Program-made: the position numbers and the translations under genes | Notes under the pieces: generated by a model | The model's input: the letters and a program-made list of their open reading frames with translations, nothing else | Databases searched by the model: none | Told to the model about the DNA's origin: nothing | Assembly (NCBI RefSeq): GCF_001949145.1 | Contig: NW_019091451.1 | Span: 20,081-84,080, forward strand | Reading direction: 5' to 3' | Source of the DNA: Acanthaster planci | Lineage: Eukaryota; Echinodermata; Asteroidea; Valvatida; Acanthasteridae | DNA: 64,000 bases | Shown: in pieces, positions 26,801-38,800 of the stretch | How positions within the stretch are numbered: position 1 is the stretch's first letter | Layout: each line of letters starts with the position of its first letter

Positions 26801-29800
26801 ACCAGTGGGTCATTTGCCAGTTAATCACCAAGTAATGCCAGGGTTACAGATGATATGCTTGGGAAAAACATGTATTTTACCATTAATTGACAACATTTTT
26901 AGACCCCAAAATTATCATATCAATGTGTCTGTCACAGAATGGAAGTGTGATGAAAAGATCATGATTGGCGGTGACACTGTCGGATCCGTGACATCCCCGC
27001 TGTATCCAAATGCGTATCCGTTATTTGTGGATTGTCGCACCGTACTGATGGCTCCAGAAGGTGCCCAAGTGATTCTGGAGTTGATCCACTTTGACTTGAA
27101 TATATGTTTGAGTCAAGACAGCATAACTGTGTTTGATGGAACCAATGAGTCTGCTCCAGTTTTAGCAAGCTGCAACTTTGACCCACCCGAAATGCTGTCC
27201 AGCTCCAAGGGATTTCTGCTGATTATATTCAGGTCGGATGGCTACACCACACCCTCATCCAACCCAGGTTTTAAACTCACTTACAGCACCGAGCCTAACC
27301 GAGGTAAGTGACGTTTTGAATTGAGCCATGCCGAGGACCATGGGTACCTGCTACCCGACCATTGATTATGCATACCCGGTTCCATTTTGTCTATTTTATT
27401 GCCCAAAACTGCCCCAGTAAATTTCAACACATTTTAGAAAGGCCAGCAACATTTTCCCTTGTCTACTTGCTAGTAAAGTTTTAGAAAAAAATCTGAGTGA
27501 CATATCTTTTGAATCACTTTAACGACAATTTAGATCAGAGATGAATCAAAGGAAAGAACCAGTTACGACACACAGCACATAAAAATCTTCCCTCTGAGGG
27601 CATGTGCATCATGGTTTTTAATACTGTTACAGCCAACTGTCATGAAAGTTGGTGACTTTTCTTGCACTTTTACTTGGATGCTATAAAGATTGCAAGTATC
27701 TTACAAAAAAGTGGGAGAGCATTCACGTTCGTGACTTCATGTGACAGTTAAGCCAATAGCTCATTGTAACATGTCTGTGATCTGTTGATAATAAAGAAAT
27801 GCATCTTTAGGAGAATATTCAGCTGTATGCACTAGTACCAACAGCTAGCAATCGATCGCTTAAGTTGGGGGTTTAATTTAAAAAATGTTTTAGTACACTG
27901 TTGGTTGACGTCCCAGCCATGTCAGAAAAGAATATCTGAGTTGGAATCAAGTCAGACACTATTAAATTGTTTTAAAAGTCACCTTACAAGTAATAGGTCA
28001 GAACTGACCTGAAGAGATAAACACAGATTCAACAGGATGCCTTGGTCACACTTTATTTCACTAACTGGTGGGCTGACTTCAAACTAAATGACTTATGTCG
28101 TGCGGAGACTTTTCACTGCCTCAACTGTGACACTGGAACACATACTAAGTTCTGTCACAAGCAATACTCGTCGTTCGATGTTGAAAGAAATCAGTGCAAT
28201 AGATTTCTGTCAGCATTTTCATATAAGAGATGTAAACAATCTGTCGTACACATTAAAGTTTTTTAATGGAGGATGTTTGAACATTCTTGTGTCTTGATAG
28301 CGTGGAACTGTAGTGACACACTCGTGCTTGATGAAGGTGACACGGGGTACATTACGTCTCCATTGTACCCAGACGTCTATCCAATGTTTCTGGTTTGCCA
28401 CACCCTTCTAATGGCCCCTGAAGGTGCCCAGGTGATTCTAGAGTTGGTCTACTTTGACTTAAATATATGCTTGAGTGGAGATTACATCGCTGTTTACGAC
28501 GGACCAAACCCATCACCCAAGCCTCTCATCAGCTGCTCCAGTGATGTTTCCGAGCCACCCCAAAAGCTGATCAGCTCCAAAGGGGCACTGCTGATAGTGT
28601 TCCATACAGATGGCAAAGTCGTACCTTCTGTCAAACCAGGGTTTAATGTGACATACTACACGAAGTCCAGTCAAGGTCAGTTGAATTGTGGCATGTTGCG
28701 ATTTCCAGCTGAATGGGGAAGAAAGTGTTAAGAAATGAGGTTGAAATTAAAATACCTTTTCCCCGATATTTGGCACGGTCAAACTATATGAATTTGTTTT
28801 TACTTTTGACAGTGGAAGAGGGTTGGTCCTCAGTAATATCTTGACTGAAAACAATTTGTGGTTTAACCACTTTCTTTGATGACCACTTAAAAATCTGGTA
28901 ATTGCATATTTAAACTAATCTTGTGTATAGTTTTAATGAAAATTCATTTATTGATGATCAACTTTTTACCGTACTTGAATTCTAAATACAAATTTGGTTA
29001 ATGGGAAATTTCCACAGAGATTGAAAGCATTCTGAAACAAATTGAGATATCTCATATCACTGTAGAAATATGTGGCTTGCAAACTGCCCCATTGGATGGA
29101 GAGATGCAAATTGTCGGCGGTAAGCCAGCACAAGAGGGTGAGTGGCCATGGCAGGCTGCGATGTTTTTCAGAGGCATTTGGATATGTGGAGGCTCTCTCA
29201 TCCATCCCCAGTGGATTCTCACTTCAGCCACTTGCCTGTAAGTACTCATACACTTTCAAACAGTTAACCTAACACTTCAGTCATAGGAATATGTCTGTAC
29301 CTAGCACAGATAGGCTGCCTCGTCTTTTTTCTTCATCCAGCTACAGCGACATGTCAGGAGTTCAGCAAGTCAGATTTTGTTGATAATTTTGGTCATCAAA
29401 ATTTTGTTTTGAAATAATTTGTATGTATGTTCTTTTCTTTCCAGGTATTAAATTCAATCAAAAATGGATGTTGCACTCAATAGGAATTGCATTTAGGATG
29501 CTCGCCATTTGAAATGTGCTCCCAGTATCACATAAGGTTTTGCGTACCTTGCTCAACAACTTCAGTAGAGCCCTGGCCTTGTTAGGCTACTTAAATATTC
29601 TTCAGTGCAGTCTGAATACAGTTTGTGGTGCTTTTTGATTAAAATGAATATGCCGACAAGGATCCGTTTACAAGTTTACTCTAAGGGAGCTTCTCAAAAG
29701 TTGGAACTTTCAAGTTGCATTGGACCATTCCATTGGATTGTTCGCCTGGAATGGTTTGTGTGCCCATCGGGAATCATTCCAATGGTCCAACTTCACAAAT

Positions 29801-32800
29801 GCACTACCACTGGATGTCTTTGTCTCGAACAGCTGCTCATGGAACCGTCAATGTCTTTAGTGGAGGCTCTCCTCTTGCCCCACCCTACACAGCTGGAGAA
29901 GGTCCAAAGACACCTGGTTCATTTATGGTTGTTTGGCCCTCAGATTGTTTTGCCATTATCAGCATATTCAGAAAGGTATCTTGTATAAATAGAAAGAGCA
30001 CAAAACTTGTGTGGACAAAGTATTGTGAACCACCAAGTGCGTCAAAAAATATGTCATGTCAGAATTTCCATGCAGTGCCAGTGTTTCTCATTTCTAGCTC
30101 TAATTTTTTCTATCCCTGCCAGGGGAAGTGCTATCAAATACCCAGAGTTGTACCACTTCAGCATGGGAAGCAACAGCCTCAAAGACCCCTCAGAAAGCAT
30201 GCAGATGCGGAGGGCTGCAGAAGTGTACATGCACCCTGACCACAAAATTGTCAGCTTTGATTACAAGTATGACATCGCCTTAATCAAGCTGGAATCCCCC
30301 TTCAATATCACACAGTTTGTCCGGACCGTGTGCCTGCCGAGAGACTCGGCACTAGAGCTCCCCAACAACACTGGTGTGACTGTCACAGGTTGGGGGAGGT
30401 ACCAACCATTTGGTAAGGGTTCTATCCTCAGTTAACACTTAGATTTCTGATTTGTTTGGACAAGAATGCCGCCCTAGTCTAGGCTTGATTTAGAAAGAAA
30501 CAAGCCAAGAGTTATAGAAAGCAAAACATTTAGGTGGAGCTTTTTGATATGGACCTCTGATTTGCTAGGTCAGAGGGAGTTATTGATAATGGATAAGGAG
30601 AAAATTTCTGATGATGATACTTTTGCAGTCAAATGTTATTTTATTCCTCAGTCATTTAAATTGTAGAGATTAAGATAGCCCCAACAGTCCCAAATCCTCT
30701 GAGTTTAATATTATTTTACATGCATCCTAGGGATTATGAAAAATGTAAACATCCCAATTTCATGACATCGTCATTTTCATTGGTGAAATTATTAGCACTA
30801 GTCGTAATAATTACCCTATAAAAAATAGAATTTATTTCTTTTTCTAACATCCTGCATCATATGCAAAACTGCAATGATAATTGGTTCAGAACATTTGACA
30901 TAAAAATCTGAGTAAAAGTTTCTAAAAGCATAAAATAATGAGAATGTGTATTATGTATCCAGACCTTATTTGTAATGTGTACTTTCTGTGTATGCCTTTG
31001 TTCATTGTTTGCTGCAGGGGAATTTAGTGACTACCTGCTTGAAGTGGAGATGCGCACTGTGAACCAGGACTACTGTGCTTCAAAGTGGGCCGAACTGGGC
31101 TATGAAATCACTGACACTGTTATGTGTGTGTTTGGCCCTCCCTTCAACCTACAGGGTGCATGTGAGGTACAGCTGATGAATTTTTGAATCCTAGTCATCA
31201 CTGATAGCCATATGAGGACTTTGTATGTTTTTTATAACACTGCAGAATATTGTGCATGACCCTGCATTTTTATGTCCTCAAATAATGGCTAGTCTGAAAG
31301 AGGTTCTTATTTTTGCAGAATTAGTTCATAACTGTAATGTCTCCTCCAGCAGCCAATTTCACGAAAGTTTACACAATGGGGTAACATCTCTTTTGCCACA
31401 TTTTATTGCATATTTTGTGCAGAAATTCAGAGCAATTTATAAAACTAATGCACTACATAATTCCTTGAGTTGGACAACAAATTATGGCGAAATGTACGCA
31501 GTCTGTTTAGGTGATTCAAGTTGCACCAAACAAATCTGACGTACTCAGCGTGCTTGGTTAAGGCTCATCATTGCTGAATTTAACAAGGCTTCTGAAATAT
31601 ATTGCCAACTTTATTGTAGCAGGTAAGAACAAACTGGTTTGGCTGGGAGATTTTTTTGTCTAGTTTTGCTGAAGAAAAGATAAAATCTCTTTCAAAACAG
31701 TTGATGGAAGTTATTCAATGACTGATTGATGACTGCTGTAATATTGCAAAGGAACAGCTGTCTTAAAAGCTGTTATCATCCTCGTCCAAGAAATTTTATA
31801 CAATTAAAATGTTCCATTGCTACAGAACATTTTGTAAAATGAAACTTGAGCATATTGCACAGCTGCAGCACAAATTTGTGGTGCAAAGCTTCACATGGAT
31901 CAGAATTACGCCACGTTTCGTGGAATCCGCTGCAGGGTTAGCCATAGTAGAGGTGTGTATGTGTATGTATCCAGAACATAAAAAAATTTCAAAGTAAACG
32001 CCTGTACAGTTTTATAAGCAATATATGCATGATGATGTTGACTTGCCTGTGGAATAGTGACAAAACAGAGGGAATCTTGCTTCCCGTGTTCTTGAGTCAT
32101 CCTGAAACTTCATTTTAGTCTCTCTACCACTTAGAAATGGTGTTTTCATAGCTTTCTGATGTCAAATATCTGAGAAAAGGTGAAGTGCAAAGTTAGTAAC
32201 AAGCTTATCTTGATGGTTGCAGTATTATTTGACAATTGCACCTCGGTGGTGTGCATGCAGGATCCATAAAGCAGTTTTAAGACCATGTGACTTTTGTCCC
32301 ATTTGGAGTTGATTTCAACTAGCTATTTTCCCTATTTTTGGGGGGCAGTGGGTGTGGTAACACCATCGTCAAGGGGGTACCTGGAGCCCACCCCCCCGGC
32401 GAGCAGTTGGATCCCTAAGCATCAAAATCTTCTATTGTTCTTGTGATGTCCCTCCCTAGGTGGCACTGTGGCACCCTTAATGCCCAAAGCTGGTGACGGG
32501 GGCTGGGGATGTGTGACAAAAATTAGGTCAAACTGCAATATTCATCAACAGAAAATTCCAGTATTAATAAGAAGTTCACAGTAAATCCACTTGCCACCTC
32601 TGGCACATTTTTCCTGTGTGAGTTGGTATTCACAGCAAATGTTTGTCAAGTGGAAGATGCATGTATACTTCAAATTTTGGTATTGATTGCTTTTGTTGTT
32701 TTCCTGCAGTCTGATAATTTTTGTTATTTTGATCATTTAGCATGACAATGGAGGGCCAGTGGTGGTGCAGAATTTACTGGGATGGACTGTGGTCGGAGTG

Positions 32801-35800
32801 ATCGGCAGCGATTGGATGAGCTGTTATCCCTCAGGGTATCCTGAGGTGCACACTAGAGTCAGCCCATTTCTGGACTGGATACAGCCGGCGTTGGAAGGGG
32901 AGGAACCGCCAAGACGTAAGAAAGAAAGGAACTTGACTTGCAGTTGTTTAGACAGTGAAAAGTAATTCTGTAGCCTACACTCCCAGCTTCCTTGAGCCAC
33001 GTCATCCTGTCACATTGGCTTTTTTGCCGTCATGCATTGCAATTATTTTATGTCAACCCCTGAAAATGCACCCTCTGTGTTTCCATCAACTGTCTTTTCA
33101 ATTTTATTTTGCTGGTATTGTGAAAGGTATTTTGGGCATCTTTTCAGATGTGCAGTCATGTTCTGGTCTTAAAAGTTTTCAACCACATCCCCGGTAAATG
33201 ACCATAAAAACAAACTTCAATATCCAATCGAAGTAAAGCTGTAGAGATCTAATTATAAGGGATGTCTTATTGGTTGGGGGACAGCTGAGTTCTTTTGGGG
33301 CATATTCTTTGTTGAGGTTAACAAGGCAATGAATTGAATTCTTCATCAAGTTATCGTGAGACAGAACTAGAAAACTTTAGGCTTTCCACTATGCATCCGT
33401 GATTCTAAGAGTAATCAGATCTGTTTTTATTTCATTTGCAGAGACAAGCAACTGCTCTGGCGATGAGTATTTGTGTAGGTTAGGAGGCTGTATCAATCGT
33501 TACCGAAAGTGCAACGGTTTCTTTGAGTGTTCCAGCGGAAGCGATGAGGAATATTGTGGTAAGAAATTGCAAGATCAAAATGGAATCAGAAATTCACACA
33601 GATACATGCAAATCCAAGGGGGAGAATAATGAATGTATAACATGCTTTAAACACCTGGAATTGTGCGCACAATATATGCACCAGGTTTTATGCCGTGTAT
33701 ATTTTCTTTGTGGCCTTCGTAATTTATTTGACATTAGCATTATGGCAAAAAATTTCCTATGTACTCTTCTTTCCTAGTAGTGGTAAAAGTGGTGAAAGGA
33801 AAGAGGGTACCAAGCCGTGTTACTTGACCACCATTTCACTATTGTTGGACAACACTGGCAATTCACAATATAGTGTGCCTCCAAGATATTGCAATGCGTT
33901 GGCCAACCATGATGCGCGAAATCTGTCGACCCAATGCACATTTGGAAACAGTGGACAGATTTCGTACGTTGTAATTGGCCAACGCATTGCAAACTTTTGG
34001 AGGCACACTATTGTGAATGGCCCGTATTATAGGTATGCACTTCACTGACTCTTTCTAGTTGTAGAATGTGTCTGTACTTTGCAGGGATCTATCTGACGTA
34101 CAATTTCTTGCTGCAAATACAAATTTGAGCCAGGTAGCCCTGTTAAGTAGGCAGTTATTGCAAGGGCTGTGATCCAAAATCAATCTTTATTTTGCAACAA
34201 AATGTGCATTAACTCAAGAAAAACTGAGAGAGAATTGTTGCATTCTAGCCTCAGTTTTGTTTTTTTGTGTAGATTCACTTTTCCTGGTCTTTGACGCGTT
34301 CTATGATGTCCGCCTGGACAACTCATCTGTTCAAGAGACAGTGAGTGTGAAATCCTTGGAGGAGTGCCCCAAGATGTGTCTGAATCAGAAAGAGTTTGCC
34401 TGCCACGCCTTTGACATCATTGCCACCAAAGCCGAGATACAGTGCGCCATGGCTGGGAAGGGTTTTTCTGTGGTGCCGTCTATGGGGATGAGATTGGCAA
34501 AACCAAGAGAGGCTGATAGTGAAGTGGTGCACTTTGAGTTGGATCCGTTTGTTGTGTACAGTAGTGACGGTGAGAAGATATAGAAATACAAATGTCCCCA
34601 CAACTTGGTCCTAATTTGCCTGCATGACACAAAAGAAATTGTCCCCTTAACCCAGTGAAGGCCCTACCCATGGAAACCTGCAGCCTGCACACACACTCAA
34701 TCTCCATGGAATCGGTTAAACCTCCATGTCTGTACAAAAACCAGTACAGAGCCACTGAAGCATTTGCCATGGTGCATTTATAAGTCCTCCTTGAAACTGT
34801 CACAGGAGATGCTGGACCAAACACAACTCCACACAGATTTATTAGGGTACAATTTTGTCATCCGACATGAAGTGAAAACTTGAAGTGAAACACATTCTAC
34901 ACAGCCTTGTGAGGAAATCTATATATGCTGAAAAGAGGAGATAATTGAGGTTTACTTTCAGTCATTTTGTAAAATTTTGTCCAGATGTAAACTTCAATAC
35001 TACAGTTGGCGCATACCGTGGGACCCTTGTTTCACCGAGCAAATTCTCCAGCGGTAATTACACTGGCCCAACAAGTGGCATCTTCTCCGTGCTTGTCGAG
35101 CCTTATGGAAAGGTCAACATGCTCACTATCATCATGGCTGGGATCGTCACCGATGAAGATGAGGGCATGACAGACTGCCTCAATTTTGTCACTGCCAATG
35201 GAATGGAGGGTGAAGGGGTGTCGGCCTCTGCTGTCCGCTTTTGCCTGTATGAATTACAGAAGGGGAACATTAGCATCGAGGTCAAAGGGTCATCCTTCAT
35301 GTTGGAATTCCATTCTGACAATGTCCTGATGAACCAGTTTATAGGCACTTTCGAAGCAGGTTAGTGCATTGCATAATGAAATGCGATCTTGTTGATGGTT
35401 GAAGCAGATTGAGGGAAATGAGTTGGAGTGAAAAGAGCACAATGAAACTGAGAGATCGTAAAAATTGTTTTTTGTTTTTTGTTTTGAGAAGAACACATTT
35501 GACCCCTGCTGATACAGTAGTCAGCAGTAAAGGTATTTTGGGACTTGCAGGTGGACCTGATACACTTTTTTTGTTTATTTAGAGTGGACTTGTGATGACA
35601 AAATCATGGTCGGTGAAAATGACACCGGGTACATCACCTCTCCACTGTACCCGGCCGGCTATCCGAAGTTCCTGAACTGTCACATCCTACTGATGGCCCC
35701 TGAAGGTGCCCAAGTGGCCGTCAGGGTTATCTACTATGACTTGACTATTTGCTCGAGTGGCGACTACAGTGCTGCTTATGATGGCACCACAAGCAACTCG

Positions 35801-38800
35801 TCCAAACTGTTGTCCAGCTGCTCTTCAGATAATCCACCTGAAGTGCTAATTAGTACCGAGGGGGCAATGCTCATTCTTTTCAAATCAGATGGCCAAGACA
35901 TCTTTTCTCAGAAGCCGGGATTCAATCTCACCTACTACTCAGGATCCAGTGAGTGAATTTGTACATACAGTGGACATACTTAAAAGCTTTAATACATGTA
36001 ACATGATAATACATGAAGCTGGACTGTACAAAACCAGAAAGTTGGATTTCTTGGAAGACTTTTAGTTGGTTTTCCTTGTGGCCTCTTAAATGTTAATTTA
36101 TGAAATGCAGCACCCTTGGCCAAATTTGATTTGACTTCAAAAAGACACCAGTGCCTCACAAGTCCTTTTCTTAGTTCATTTCAAAGTAGCAAGGCAGAAT
36201 TATTATTCAAATTAGATGAATTTGTTCAGTCACACGATTGATAAGAGTACATGCAAAAACATGACAGAATTGCTCAGAAGAGACTTGTGTTTTGACAGGA
36301 CTTAGAGTCCTGTTTTGCAGACAGCTTAGATATTTCCAGCAAACTGTTAATACAAACATGGTCAGACGACTTCCTGTGTACTTAGACTGCACTATTTAGT
36401 TTTTCAAGCCTAATGTATCACATCCCATGTTAGTGCCCTCCCCAGACTCGGAAGATTGCTTGACAGCTGCTTGCAGCTCAAAGACAGTGTACCACAGCCG
36501 CAGAAGGGGTTAAGGGAGGGGTTGCCTGAGAGAAATTACTATCTCTTGTCCCCCTCCTCACCCGACAACCTGCCATATTAAAATTTTCTGTGTTCAACAT
36601 TAATGCACGCACGCATTTTTCTGAAAATGACGTCTAAAAGGTCTAAGAGGTCTACAAGGCAGACCCAGAAATGTGTCCCGTGTAGAAGTCAGGCATTCCA
36701 AAGGAGTGGCACGAATATGGTTGTTTCTAGGTGGAACTTTCTCAGTCTGAAGGGTTGTCTGGGGACTTTTTCAAGGAAGACTTGATGAAGTCAAGTTACA
36801 CATTCACCAAAACCCTGATTATATTAGGTCTTGAATTAAGGTAGAGTCTTGTATGACTCTATTTTTGACCTTTTGTCGTTGGAGTATCCTTGTATGATGT
36901 GACATTAGTCTGATGGAATGGGAGGGGGTTCTCAGCAAAGTCACATCCTACTTATCTGTTCTTTACTGAGAAACTCCCAAAGTATTGATGGTATTCTGTT
37001 TTCAAATTATTTACAGGGAACAGGGGATGCTCTGACAGTTACTATATGTGCAAATCGGGAGATTGTGTCCCGCGTGAGTACAAATGCAATGGTATCAAAG
37101 ACTGCACCTCCGGAAGCGATGAGGAATATTGTGGTAAGAAACTCAAGAATTGAGAAGAACTTGGAAATTTTCCAAGACATGTCATGTCATTTCCTGAAAT
37201 TTGTTAGTCCTTGAATGGTGTCCCATGTGTAATTCACTGTTACAGTAGTAACTTATTTCATATGTGGTTTATATTGGCTTCTTTTTCGCTTTTGTGTTAG
37301 ATATTTTTGTATTTTCTGGATACTGTTTAACTCTATAAGGATTGTTTGGGGCACTCTTACAAACCAGAATTTGTTTTGAAAAGGTTGGAACATGTTTTTG
37401 CACAACATAATGCCTTTTTCAAATTGTACATGTTTTTTAAAAGTTGGATTTATTTTTAAAACGAATGTCATTTTAAATTTGTTTACGTTTGGAATGCATT
37501 TTTAAAATCCGAATGAAATTTTAAAGATGCAATACACTTTTTTAGATTCGAATGAATTTTTAAAGAGTGGGTGAATTTTCGTAGTCAGAATTTTTGTTTA
37601 ACATTGGAATAAATTTGTAATGAATGTACATCTTTTCAAAATTCAAAGAAGATTTTACAAATCCAACATTTTCTAAAGATGGGAACAAATTTTTTAAGTC
37701 CAAACATTTTTAGTATTGGACTAAGATTGTTGACTCTGAATTCATTTTTAGAATTGGAACACATTATTTATTCAGAACTTGTGCAAGTCTGTTCAGGCAT
37801 TCAATCGGTCTGTAACAAAAGTTTTCTTTTGGGCCAATCTTTCTTGTGTGGATGCTATGAGAACAATTATCAATTGTCAAAGTTATGACAAAAGGTTGGC
37901 AGAAAGACAGCTGAATGCTCCGTCCAGAAAAATATACAGTAAAAACACACAAAAAATATAGTCTGGAGAAGGTTCCCCCGTCACCAGGCTCTTACTGACG
38001 AATTTAGTGAATATTCGATTGGACATTTCCTGGTAGCTTCTCTTCAGTCCCAGAAAGCAGGCTGAAACATTTTGCTTGGTTTTGGAGGGACTGTCTTGGA
38101 AGAGTGGCTTGGCATAGTTATTACAAAATTTACAATGCTCACTGCATTTGTTGGGGTCACTGTAATGGCCGGATTTGTCTATGTGTACAGGAGAAGGGAA
38201 GGAGACATGACCTTCTCTGCTGCCAATTCCTCACCGTGCATCACTTGAGCTTTCTTAGTCACCTCTTCCTTATATGAGAAAGCATCAGTAGACATCCATG
38301 TGCTGTACATGTATGCAGTTTCCATTGGTGAATGGTTTACAAATTTTTGATAAATATATTCAAACTCATGAGACATAAAGGAAATAAAATGTTTAATTTC
38401 GGCTGTCATTGTTTTGTTAAAATGATAGTTTTGCATGTACAGGCACTTGTGCATTTGTGCAGTCATACACGACAAACTGCATTACTGAACTTTTAACTTT
38501 GCCCTGTTCTTTGAAATATTGTTGTGATGCTGCCAGCATTTACTGCCAGTAATCAAGCCATTTTACAGTAGCAGTGAAATAACAGAAACAAGGAGAATGT
38601 AGATGGTTGAGCTTCATTAATGTCAACTTTGCCTGCAGATGAACTGGAGTTGGTCTTTGATGCTTTCTATAACATCCGCCTGGACAGCTCGTCCATTCAG
38701 GACACAGTCAGTGTGGACTCTTCGAAGGAGTGCACTGAAGTGTGCCTGAATCAAGCCAACTTTGCTTGCTTTGCCTTCGACATCATCACCACGGCAACAG

